Made by a program: the position numbers and the translations under genes
NCBI GenBank assembly: GCA_045592485.1
Contig: JAZNUS010000125.1
Span: forward strand, 1-34,758
Reading direction: 5' to 3'
DNA from: RGIG1828 sp045592485
Lineage (GTDB): Bacteria; Bacillota; Clostridia; UMGS1810
Length of the DNA: 34,758 nucleotides
The notes under the pieces: model-generated
What the model was told of the DNA's origin: nothing
Database searches by the model: none
Seen by the model: the letters and a program-made list of their open reading frames with translations, nothing else
In this document: in pieces, positions 16,621-24,346 of the stretch
How positions within the stretch are numbered: the stretch's first letter is position 1
Layout of the letters: every line of letters starts with the position of its first letter

Positions 16621-18057
16621 ATGAAAATAATACTTCAAAATCATAATGAAAAGTATGCCGTGCAAGAAATAGTTAACGAATATTTTCCAAAACAAAAACT
16701 TTATTTTGAAACACTTCTTTGCGATGATGACAATTACATCTGTTCCGAATATACCGTTACAGACAAGGAACATATATATAAAACAAAATGCTGTATCAAC
16801 GGTGAAGTTGCTGAAAATTCCGTCAAGTCCACTGAGTACAACAAAACCTGTTTTAAAAAAAGCATTTCCGCATGTCTTTCAAAGCTTACAGGAATTCACT
16901 TGCCTTGGGGTGTTCTTACAGGCATACGGCCCTCAAAAATAGTCAGAGAATATGTAGAAAAAGGATATTCTTATGATAAAGCTTTCGATTTGCTTAATAT
17001 TTTTTACGAAGCAGACAAATCAAAATGCACTCTTGCAGTTGATGTTGAACAAGCCGAATCAAAACTTATAAAAAACAAATATCCTGATGGCATAAGCCTT
17101 TATATAGGTATTCCGTTCTGCCCCACCAGATGCCTGTATTGCTCGTTTACATCACAATCCATTCATTTTTCAAACAAGCTTACACAGCCTTATGTAGAAG
17201 CATTAAAAAAAGAAATAGTTGAAATTTCAAAACACGAGTTCTTAAAAAACAAAAGAATAGAAACAGTTTATTTTGGCGGCGGAACCCCCTCTGCCTTGAC
17301 AGGCGAACAAATCAATGAAATTCTTTTTACTCTGTTTGAGAATTTTGACTTGTCCGAGACAAAAGAAATCACCTTTGAAGCAGGGCGTCCTGATACAATT
17401 ACCAAAGAAAAGCTTACCATTTTAAAAAACTATAATATTTCACGAATAAGCATAAACCCTCAGACAGCAAATGACAAAACACTTCAAATTATCGGCAGAA
17501 ATCATAATCACAGTGATTTTGTAAAAAGCTTCTGTCTTGCAAGAGAATCGGGATTTAATCACATAAACTCCGATATCATTGCCGGACTCCCCGGTGAAAC
17601 AGAGTATGATTTTCAAAATACACTGAATGAACTTGTTAAAATTAATCCTGAAAGCATCACGGTTCATACTATGTGCATAAAACACGGTTCATATCTTGAT
17701 ATGAAATATAATATGTATTCACTTGGTACATCTAAAACTGTTGACAATATGCTTAAAAATGCATCAGAAGTATTAAATGCATCAGGTAAAAAACCATATT
17801 ATATGTATAGACAAAAAAATATGCTGGGTAATCTTGAAAATATAGGATATTGCACTGCAGGGCATGAATGCCTTTATAATATTTACATTATGGAAGAGGT
17901 CCAAAGCATAATTGCTCTCGGGGCTGGCGGTTCAACAAAAATAACTGACGGCAATTCAATTGAGCGGGTTTTTAATGTAAAGGAAGTTTCGGAATATATA
18001 AATAGAATCGACGAAATGATAGAACGCAAAAATAATCTTTTTGATTTATATATGTAA
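16621..18057 (+). CDS. hemZ: HemZ-type radical SAM protein (coproporphyrinogen III dehydrogenase-like)
   Basis: This is a radical SAM enzyme of 478 residues. The [4Fe-4S] cluster motif CxxxCxxC is C167, C171 and C174 in FCPTRCLYCSF. GGGTPSAL, FEAGRPDTI and AGLPGE follow in the order found in the HemN/HemW/HemZ family. The FEAGRPDTI form and an N-terminal extension of about 150 residues identify the HemZ branch, annotated as oxygen-independent coproporphyrinogen dehydrogenase. No other heme-synthesis gene is in the window, and many anaerobes with HemZ make little heme, so the true substrate is uncertain. The ATG at 16621 overlaps no coding sequence and takes its GGTGA ribosome binding site from the end of the MBL gene, implying coupled translation. 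Confidence 0.9.
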   Translation: MKIILQNHNEKYAVQEIVNEYFPKQKLYFETLLCDDDNYICSEYTVTDKEHIYKTKCCINGEVAENSVKSTEYNKTCFKKSISACLSKLTGIHLPWGVLTGIRPSKIVREYVEKGYSYDKAFDLLNIFYEADKSKCTLAVDVEQAESKLIKNKYPDGISLYIGIPFCPTRCLYCSFTSQSIHFSNKLTQPYVEALKKEIVEISKHEFLKNKRIETVYFGGGTPSALTGEQINEILFTLFENFDLSETKEITFEAGRPDTITKEKLTILKNYNISRISINPQTANDKTLQIIGRNHNHSDFVKSFCLARESGFNHINSDIIAGLPGETEYDFQNTLNELVKINPESITVHTMCIKHGSYLDMKYNMYSLGTSKTVDNMLKNASEVLNASGKKPYYMYRQKNMLGNLENIGYCTAGHECLYNIYIMEEVQSIIALGAGGSTKITDGNSIERVFNVKEVSEYINRIDEMIERKNNLFDLYM

Positions 18058-18070
18058 TGAGTTGACTGAT

Positions 18071-18099
18071 TTGACAAAAACCAACATTTATGTTATATT
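18071..18099 (+). promoter_or_regulatory. Predicted promoter of the DtxR-family regulator, with a dyad in the spacer
   Basis: TTGACA (18071-18076), 17 bases, TATATT (18094-18099), with TG one base before the -10. The spacer contains AACAT-TT-ATGTT (18083-18094), a perfect 12-bp inverted repeat. A repressor bound there would block RNA polymerase, which would suit autoregulation. The right arm also coincides with the extended -10. Confidence 0.7.
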
Positions 18100-18129
18100 C
18101 TAATTATTAAAAACAAAGAGGTATCCCAT

Positions 18130-18501
18130 ATGAAAATAATGGAATCAGCCGAGAATTATCTTGAAACCATATATGTACTTCGAAAAAAGAATGGCAATGT
18201 GCGAAGTATCGACATTGCACACGAGCTTTCTTTTTCAAAGCCAAGTGTTTCGATAGCCATGAAAAAATTCCGTGAAGAAGGATATGTTATTGTAGATGGT
18301 TCCGGCAGTATAACACTTACCGATAAAGGTGAAGCAATAGCAAAAAGAATTCATGAACGGCATAACATCATAGCAAAGGTACTCATTCATCTTGGGGTTG
18401 ATGAAAATACTGCATATGCTGACAGTTGTAAAATTGAGCACCACATAAGTGATGTTAGTTTTGAAAAAATTAAAAATTATGTAGAGTTAAATCTTAAATA
18501 A
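18130..18501 (+). CDS. DtxR/MntR-family metal-dependent transcriptional regulator
   Basis: This 123-residue regulator has an N-terminal winged helix-turn-helix (about 1-65; RSIDIAHELSFSKPSVSIAMKKF is the helix-turn-helix region) and the helical metal-binding dimerisation part. It lacks the SH3-like third domain, as MntR does. Aligned by eye with Bacillus MntR, E12, H78, E103 and H104 match E11, H77, E102 and H103. N9 replaces Asp8 and C100 replaces Glu99. A Cys at this place is what DtxR/IdeR has (Cys102), so iron or another metal may be sensed rather than manganese. It has its own promoter, 72 bases behind hemZ, and ends at a strong shared terminator. Likely targets include feoB nearby, which is unproven. 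Confidence 0.88.
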   Translation: MKIMESAENYLETIYVLRKKNGNVRSIDIAHELSFSKPSVSIAMKKFREEGYVIVDGSGSITLTDKGEAIAKRIHERHNIIAKVLIHLGVDENTAYADSCKIEHHISDVSFEKIKNYVELNLK

Positions 18502-18514
18502 GCTCATAACATTC

Positions 18515-18551
18515 AAAAATGGCAGCTGTATTCAAAACAACTGCCATTTTT
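18515..18551. terminator. Bidirectional terminator between the DtxR-family gene and the DNA glycosylase gene
   Basis: AAAAATGGCAG (18515-18525) pairs with CTGCCATTTTT (18541-18551), a perfect 11-bp stem with extra pairs inside the loop. T-runs on both strands suit termination of the two converging genes. Confidence 0.85.
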
Positions 18552-18556
18552 ATTAT

Positions 18557-19429
18557 TCATTCCTTGCCAAGTTTATTTTCTCTGGAATAATAAAACAAAT
18601 ATTGCTGTGCAACTCCGGCGTATGAGCCAAAATAATCAGAAGCAAATTTTTCTATTTCTTTTACTGAAGCTTTATCGTTCAGATAAAGAGACTGTACAGT
18701 TCTTTTAACCCAGACATCAATTGGAAAAGCCTCTTTTTTTTCTGCTGAAAAGAGCAAAACACAATCTGCAACCTTTGGTCCCACTCCGCGAATTTTCATA
18801 AGCTCCTTTTTGGCATCCTGATATGACATATTTTTAATAAAAGATAAATCAACTTCACCATTTTTAAGTTTAGTGACAGCATCGACAATATATGCGGCGC
18901 GATATCCTGCCTTTAATTCAGAAAGTTGTTTTTCATCAACACCGGATAGCTCTTCAAGAGTTGGAAAAGCATAGTAAGTTTTTCCGTTATATTCAAGTTT
19001 TTTTCCATACATTTGCGAAAGACGATTAACAATTTTCTGAATTCTTGGAATTGTGTTCTGGGTAGAAATTATAAACGAAATAAGGCATTCAAAAATTTCC
19101 TGATTCAGGATTTTAATCCCCCATCCAAAATCTATGGCTTTTGACACATTCTCATCGAGACAAACCGATTGTTTAATCAAATTATAATCCGAGTCAAAAT
19201 CAAGATAATGTTTCCAATACCTGTTAAATTCATCAACAGTCACATTATCAATTATCACGGTTCCATCATCATATTTAATATTAACAACCTTTGAAAAAGC
19301 GATTCCCGTATAGCTGTTATCAGCTTCTTCTTCCCAACGGAAACACTGACCACACATAAATGTGTGTGTCGGGTTAAAATCGTTGATTCCGGACAATTTA
19401 ATTTTATTATTTTCTGAATGAATCTCCAT
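18557..19429 (-). CDS. ogg: 8-oxoguanine DNA glycosylase, OGG1 type
   Basis: This glycosylase/lyase removes 8-oxoguanine opposite cytosine. It is of the OGG1 type, not the MutM type. The 290-residue protein has the N-terminal OGG domain with CGQCFRW (26-32) and then a helix-hairpin-helix-GPD glycosylase. IRGVGPKVADCVLL (213-226) contains the Schiff-base lysine K219, matching human Lys249. FPIDVW holds the catalytic D238, matching human Asp268. FIISTQNTIPRI is equivalent to the helix carrying human Asn149 and Arg154. I chose the ATG at 19429 with TGGTGAT upstream; an in-frame start 16 codons earlier has neither RBS nor homology. It is divergent from the hemolysin III-like gene. OGG1-type enzymes occur in several clostridia, so this is not by itself a sign of transfer. 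Confidence 0.9.
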   Translation of the reverse strand: MEIHSENNKIKLSGINDFNPTHTFMCGQCFRWEEEADNSYTGIAFSKVVNIKYDDGTVIIDNVTVDEFNRYWKHYLDFDSDYNLIKQSVCLDENVSKAIDFGWGIKILNQEIFECLISFIISTQNTIPRIQKIVNRLSQMYGKKLEYNGKTYYAFPTLEELSGVDEKQLSELKAGYRAAYIVDAVTKLKNGEVDLSFIKNMSYQDAKKELMKIRGVGPKVADCVLLFSAEKKEAFPIDVWVKRTVQSLYLNDKASVKEIEKFASDYFGSYAGVAQQYLFYYSRENKLGKE

Positions 19430-19503
19430 TTTATCACCATACCAGCAAATCGTTTTGTGTTGCTGTAAGTATATCATATATATTCTTTTAATTCAACTTT
19501 TTA

Positions 19504-19532
19504 TTGACATTTTTTAAATTAAGTAATAAAAT
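19504..19532 (+). promoter_or_regulatory. Predicted sigma-A promoter of the hemolysin III-like gene
   Basis: TTGACA (19504-19509), 17 bases, TAAAAT (19527-19532). The start codon is 31 bases further, with CGGAGGG as ribosome binding site. Confidence 0.7.
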
Positions 19533-19563
19533 TGAATATATATTTCATTCGGAGGGTAAACAT

Positions 19564-20217
19564 ATGGCATTCAAAATTAATTTTAACGGACAAACTCTTG
19601 GCGAAGAAATTGCCAATTCAGTTTCTCACGGTATCGGTGCATTGTTGGCCATTGCCGGAACGGCAGTAATGATTGTTACAGCATGTTTGACCAGCGACGC
19701 CATTGGAATTGTCAGTGCATCATTATACGGATTTTTCACAATAATTTTATATTTGTTTTCAACAATTTATCACTCGCTTACAAACACGAAAGCTAAAAAA
19801 GTTTTTCAGATATTTGATCACTGCTCCATATTCCTTATGATTCTCGGCTCATACATACCGGTATCCCTTTGCCTTATACGAGGTGCATGGGGATGGACTC
19901 TTTTTGGAATAACAGCAGCACTTTCAGTGATAGGAATAGTATTTAATTCCATTGATTTAAAAAAATGGCACAAATTGTCAATGGTTTTATATGTGATTAT
20001 GGGCTGGTCATTGGTGTTTATGTTTAAACATGTATGGGAAAAGGTTCCGGTTGAAGGTTTGATTCTTCTGGTGGGCGGAGGACTTTTCTATACATTCGGA
20101 ATTATATTTTTTTCCAAAGACCATATAAGATATATGCACTATATATGGCATATATTTGTTTTGTTGGGCACCATAACACAATACTTTTTCATATTGTTCT
20201 ATGTGATTCCGTTATAA
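19564..20217 (+). CDS. Hemolysin III / PAQR family membrane protein
   Basis: This 217-residue integral membrane protein has about seven hydrophobic helices, the PAQR/YqfA layout. The family's conserved polar residues are visible: SVSHGIGA at the N-terminus, STIYHSL after helix 2, FDHCSIFLMILGSYIP after helix 3, and HYIWHIFVLLGTI near the C-terminus. These His, Asp and Ser residues form the presumed metal-dependent ceramidase-like site. Bacterial members are linked to membrane homeostasis; direct hemolysin activity is known for few. The ATG at 19564 has a GGAGGG site. Its last sense codon and stop overlap the end of feoB on the other strand by six bases, so the two genes converge with no terminator between them. 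Confidence 0.9.
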   Translation: MAFKINFNGQTLGEEIANSVSHGIGALLAIAGTAVMIVTACLTSDAIGIVSASLYGFFTIILYLFSTIYHSLTNTKAKKVFQIFDHCSIFLMILGSYIPVSLCLIRGAWGWTLFGITAALSVIGIVFNSIDLKKWHKLSMVLYVIMGWSLVFMFKHVWEKVPVEGLILLVGGGLFYTFGIIFFSKDHIRYMHYIWHIFVLLGTITQYFFILFYVIPL

Positions 20218-22284
20218 TAACATCCCGAACACTAAATTAATTACGACACATGAAACCACACCAAAAAATGTTGGCAAAGCAAATGCAAGCATTACCCATT
20301 TTTTGCCGGTGGTTTCTTTTTTTATTGTCAGAAGCGTTGTTGAGCAGGGCCAGTGCATAAGAAGAAATGTAACAGCACAAGCTGCTGTCGTTATTCCCCA
20401 CCCGTTTGAAGTTAATAAAAGCATTATTTCTTCATAGCCACCAGGCGAAGTAATCATTGTTTGCGAGGAATAGAGCATCGTTATTATCGGAAGAATAATT
20501 TCATTTGCAGGAAGTCCCAAAACAAATGCAGTTAAAACAGTTCCGTCAAGACCCATAACTCTTCCGAAAGGCTCAAGTAAATACACCATGTAACTTACTA
20601 TCGATTCACCGTTTACGCTTATATTGGTCATAATCCATATTAAAATACCCATCGGAAAAGCAACACGCACAGCTCTTAGAAGTATTAAAAATGTTCTGTT
20701 TATTAATGACCTTACAACAATCTGACCTATCTGAGGTTTACGAAATGAAGGCAGTTCAATCGAAAAAGACGAGGGAACACCTTTGAGTAATATTTTTGAT
20801 AACAATTTTGAGGCGCCCATTGAAATAACAATGGCAATCACGACATATAGCGCAACATAAAGTGACGATATATATACATTGTTTTGATTTGAAAAGAAAA
20901 TCATACTCAGACAAATCAGCGTCGGAAACTTTCCGTTACAGGGAATAAAAGAATTTGTTAAAATTGCAATAAGCCTTTCACGCGGTGAATCAATAATCCG
21001 TGCTCCCGTAACACCAACTGCATTACATCCCAATCCCATACACATCGTCAGGGATTGTTTTCCGCAGGTACTGCATTTTTTGAAACATTTATCAAGATTA
21101 AATGCAATTCTTGGCAAATATCCGACATCCTCAAGGATTGTGAAAAGCGGAAAAAATATTGCCATTGGCGGCAGCATAACAGCAACAACCCATGCAAGCA
21201 CCCTGTATCCGCCGTAAACCAACGCATCGCAAATAACACCGGGAATTTTTATGTATTTAAGCAATTTGTAAATATCATCTTCAATTCCAAAAAGAATATC
21301 ACTTAAAAATTCACTGGGATAATTTGCAAGCTTAACTGTTGTAAGAATCAATATAAACAGTGTTATAAACATTATAACAAAGCCTGAAATTTTACCTGTC
21401 AGAATACGGTCCGCAAATCCGGAAGCTTCTTTTTTATGTTCGTTAATCAAAACATCTGATTTCATTATTCTTTCACTTGTTTTTGTTATAGTGTAAGATG
21501 TGTACTCTGCAATACTCATTATTTTTGAATTATTCAAAAATTTTTTCCTTACACTATCACATATTGTTTTAATTTTAATATAGGAATCATTATTTCCGTT
21601 TTTTTGCAGAAACATATCACAAAACACTTTATTGTTTTCAATCATCCTCAAAGCCATATATCTTTTATGTTCTGAAAAATCGGCGTTCTGCAATTCATTT
21701 TCTATAATTTTTAAATCTTTTTCAATTGTTTTACCATAAGACACGCAAAATCCTTTTCCGAATGAATTTTCACATATGCAATTCATTAATGTGTCAATGC
21801 CTCTCTTTTTTCTGGCATTAATTTTAATCACAGGGATTGACAATAAAGAAGAGAGTTTATCTGCATCAACAATAATACCTTGTTTTTCAGCTTCATCGCA
21901 GAAATTGAGAGCAACCAAAACTTTGTTTGTTACTTCAAGTATCTGCAAAACCAGGTTTAGATTGCGTTCAAGATTAAAAGCATTACATACCACAATAACA
22001 GCATCATATTCAAGAGATGTTATTGCTTTTGCCGCACATGCCTCTTCTTCGGAATTTGCAGTTAAAGAATAACAGCCGGGTATATCTATAATCTCATATT
22101 GAGTCTTTTTGTATGTAAAAAAACCCGAGGCGGTATCAACTGTTTTGCCTGACCAGTTTCCTGTATGCTGTTTAAGTCCTGTTACAGCGTTAAACAAGGT
22201 ACTTTTCCCCACATTTGGATTTCCGGCAAGGATAATTCTGTTTGCATCTCCAAAGGATGATTTTACTTGACTGTGTTTATTCAT
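20212..22284 (-). CDS. feoB: Ferrous iron transporter FeoB (clostridial CNAVG-type)
   Basis: FeoB couples a cytoplasmic GTPase to Fe(II) uptake across the inner membrane. This 690-residue protein has G1 GNPNVGKST at 21-29, the G3 motif DIPGCYSL and a G4 NFCD (NxxD). A helical linker follows, then a membrane domain with about eight to ten helices and two Gate-type repeats. The first Gate carries the segments CSTCGKQSLTMC and GLGCNAVGVTGARI, then SPRERLIAILTNSFIPC. The classic GFGCNVPA is thus GLGCNAVG here. There is no FeoA gene next to it. The ATG at 22284 sits seven bases after GGAGG; a GTG two codons earlier is too close to that site. Metal specificity (Fe or Mn) cannot be settled by sequence alone. 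Upstream half-sites may bind the nearby regulator. Confidence 0.93.
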   Translation of the reverse strand: MNKHSQVKSSFGDANRIILAGNPNVGKSTLFNAVTGLKQHTGNWSGKTVDTASGFFTYKKTQYEIIDIPGCYSLTANSEEEACAAKAITSLEYDAVIVVCNAFNLERNLNLVLQILEVTNKVLVALNFCDEAEKQGIIVDADKLSSLLSIPVIKINARKKRGIDTLMNCICENSFGKGFCVSYGKTIEKDLKIIENELQNADFSEHKRYMALRMIENNKVFCDMFLQKNGNNDSYIKIKTICDSVRKKFLNNSKIMSIAEYTSYTITKTSERIMKSDVLINEHKKEASGFADRILTGKISGFVIMFITLFILILTTVKLANYPSEFLSDILFGIEDDIYKLLKYIKIPGVICDALVYGGYRVLAWVVAVMLPPMAIFFPLFTILEDVGYLPRIAFNLDKCFKKCSTCGKQSLTMCMGLGCNAVGVTGARIIDSPRERLIAILTNSFIPCNGKFPTLICLSMIFFSNQNNVYISSLYVALYVVIAIVISMGASKLLSKILLKGVPSSFSIELPSFRKPQIGQIVVRSLINRTFLILLRAVRVAFPMGILIWIMTNISVNGESIVSYMVYLLEPFGRVMGLDGTVLTAFVLGLPANEIILPIITMLYSSQTMITSPGGYEEIMLLLTSNGWGITTAACAVTFLLMHWPCSTTLLTIKKETTGKKWVMLAFALPTFFGVVSCVVINLVFGMLL

Positions 22285-22298
22285 CAGCACACCTCCAA

Positions 22299-22329
22299 AA
22301 CATTAACATTAATAATATATGTTAAACAT
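22299..22329. promoter_or_regulatory. Clustered AACAT/ATGTT half-sites upstream of feoB (possible metalloregulator operator)
   Basis: TTAACAT (22303-22309) and ATGTTAA (22319-22325) form a perfect 7-bp inverted repeat with a 9-base spacer. Extra AACAT copies lie at 22299-22303 and 22325-22329, giving four half-sites in 31 bases directly upstream of the feoB ribosome binding site. The same half-site forms the dyad in the regulator promoter at 18083-18094. No convincing feoB promoter could be placed by eye. Chance is possible in DNA this AT-rich. Confidence 0.35.
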
Positions 22330-22398
22330 TATTTTGTGTGCATATAAATAGTCATATCCGTTGTATAAAAAATATAAAAAATTATGCTAATTTATATA

Positions 22399-22427
22399 TT
22401 GAAAAAAATTCAGTGATGTGCTATAAT
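22399..22427 (+). promoter_or_regulatory. Predicted sigma-A promoter of the LTA synthase-like gene
   Basis: TTGAAA (22399-22404), 17 bases, TATAAT (22422-22427), with TG one base before the -10. The coding start lies about 45 bases downstream. Confidence 0.75.
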
Positions 22428-22474
22428 ATAAAAGATTTTTTTGAAGTTATTACTTATGAAAGAGTGATATATTG

Positions 22475-24211
22475 ATGAATGAATCTGATTTAAATAAAAA
22501 AATTAAGTTTTTTGATGGCAAAAAATATACAAAAGCGTTTTTTATATCAATAGTATTAACCATAGCTGCCACTGTTGCATTAGCCGGTCTTTTTCTTAAA
22601 GGAAATAACCTTGAAAACCTTTTGTTTTACGCAAGAGTTCCCCTTAGTGACGGCAGTACACAGGCAGTAAGGAAATGCATTGATTTTTGCGTCCCTACAG
22701 CAATTTCAATTTTTGTTTTAATTAACATTCTGGCTTTTATTATACTTATTAACAAAAATACTCTTAACAACTATTCAAAAGCCAATAAGAGGCATTTCCC
22801 TTCAAAACATTTAATTTTTATATATAAGCATGGATTTACTTTGTCATTGACCATGTTAATTGTTTCTGTGTTATTTTTTGGCAGTCAGATTGATGCATTT
22901 TCATATCTTGGCGGTATGATGAGGCTGACCGAGGTGTATGAAGAGGAATACACCCCTCCCCAGGAACAGGAATATATTTTTCCGAAGAAAAAGAAAAATC
23001 TGATTTATATTTTTCTTGAATCAATGGAAACCTCCTTTGCATCTGTTGAAGAAGGCGGATTTATGGAGGAAAATTATATTCCCTATCTTACAGAGCTTGC
23101 AAAAGAAAACATAAGCTTTTCCGACAATGAAGTTCTTGGCGGTGCGTTTCCTGTTTCGGGAACCACATGGACTGCTGCTGCCATGGTAACTCAGACAAGC
23201 GGCATACCATTGACAATACCAATAACAAAATCTAATTTTGGCGACGATAATCAATTTTTGCCCGGAGCTTATTCGATTGGTCAGATACTTGCAGAAGCCG
23301 GATACAATCAGCAGCTCATGGTTGGTTCAAAAGCATCATATGCAAAAAGACAATATTATTTTGAACAACACGGAAACTACGAAATTTTTGATTATTACAC
23401 AGCCCTTGAAAGAGGAAAACAGGCAATTGAATCAGGAGTTGAAAATCTGTATCTTCCTGAAGATTATTATGTGTGGTGGGGATTTGAAGACCAAAAGCTT
23501 TTTGAATATGCTAAAATTGAAATACAGCGTCTCTCTTCAATGAATCAACCATTCAACTTTACTATGCTTACTGTAGATACGCATTTTACAGATGGCTACA
23601 AGTGTGAACAATGTGAATCTAATTTCGACAAACAATATGCAAATGTTATTCACTGTTCAGACCGTCAAATTTATAATTTTGTGCGTTGGATACAGCAGCA
23701 ACCCTTCTACAAAGATACCGTCATTGTCCTCTCTGGTGATCATCTTACAATGGACCACAAATATTTTGACTTCATTGATGATTCAATAAAAGAAAGAGGA
23801 AGAAGAATATACAATTGCTTTATAAACACAAAGCTTTCCGATGAACACACTAAAAACCGTGTCTTTTCAACTCTCGATATGTTTCCGACTACTCTGGCAG
23901 CATTGGGTGTAACCTGGGGAAGTGAATCTCTCGGCTTGGGAGTTAATTTATTTTCCGGCGAACAAACACTTTGTGAGAAAAAAGGTCTGGAAGCTTTTTC
24001 AAAACAATTGGCTTCAAGTTCAAATTTTTACAGCGATTATATCATTGATAAAAACCTGACGGAGAGCGAACTCAGAGAAGGTTATGACTATGAAATCGGT
24101 CCTGATGCCGACATAAATATGGGTAACCAGCTTAATCTTGAACAGAAAATCAGAGATCAGGAATTAAATTCAACAGCATCAGATCAATCCGGCGAAGTGA
24201 CCGATGATTAA
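22475..24211 (+). CDS. LTA synthase / OpgB-family phosphoglycerol transferase
   Basis: This 578-residue sulfatase-fold enzyme probably transfers glycerol phosphate from phosphatidylglycerol to a cell-surface polymer. Three hydrophobic segments (about 20-41, 72-93, 122-140) precede the extracellular domain, fewer than the five of Staphylococcus LtaS. The metal-site residues visible are E182 in FLESME, a Thr in SGTTWTAAAM (229-238), and LSGDH further on, with TVDTHFTDG between. The SGTTWT-type nucleophile loop and the following TSGIPL resemble E. coli OpgB (MdoB) more than the GKTSD loop of LtaS. Three extracellular cysteines (YKCEQCES and VIHCSDRQ) follow. The acidic tail is probably disordered. 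Translation starts at the ATG at 22475 or the adjoining TTG at 22472; AGAG upstream fits either. It is a single-gene unit with promoter and terminator. Confidence 0.87.
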   Translation: MNESDLNKKIKFFDGKKYTKAFFISIVLTIAATVALAGLFLKGNNLENLLFYARVPLSDGSTQAVRKCIDFCVPTAISIFVLINILAFIILINKNTLNNYSKANKRHFPSKHLIFIYKHGFTLSLTMLIVSVLFFGSQIDAFSYLGGMMRLTEVYEEEYTPPQEQEYIFPKKKKNLIYIFLESMETSFASVEEGGFMEENYIPYLTELAKENISFSDNEVLGGAFPVSGTTWTAAAMVTQTSGIPLTIPITKSNFGDDNQFLPGAYSIGQILAEAGYNQQLMVGSKASYAKRQYYFEQHGNYEIFDYYTALERGKQAIESGVENLYLPEDYYVWWGFEDQKLFEYAKIEIQRLSSMNQPFNFTMLTVDTHFTDGYKCEQCESNFDKQYANVIHCSDRQIYNFVRWIQQQPFYKDTVIVLSGDHLTMDHKYFDFIDDSIKERGRRIYNCFINTKLSDEHTKNRVFSTLDMFPTTLAALGVTWGSESLGLGVNLFSGEQTLCEKKGLEAFSKQLASSSNFYSDYIIDKNLTESELREGYDYEIGPDADINMGNQLNLEQKIRDQELNSTASDQSGEVTDD

Positions 24212-24219
24212 TTCCGGTT

Positions 24220-24312
24220 TTAATAATTCTGATTGCAAAGGTCTTTCGTGAATCCTATCTCAGGCAATTCATAAATCACTCCTGCAACTTCAATTTTTAA
24301 AATTCGATTTAA
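24220..24312 (-). pseudogene. Short minus-strand open stretch, possible gene remnant
   Basis: Between the LTA synthase-like gene and the lepA terminator, the minus strand is open for 30 codons. It reads LNRILKIEVAG then VIYELPEIGFTKDLCNQNY before a TAA. The peptide looks protein-like, but there is no ATG. The only GTG directly abuts the GGAG that would serve as its ribosome binding site, and an upstream TGA closes the frame. It may be the remnant of a decayed gene or a chance frame. Confidence 0.2.
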
Positions 24313-24346
24313 TCACTGTTTGCCGAAACAAAATAAACGCACAAAC

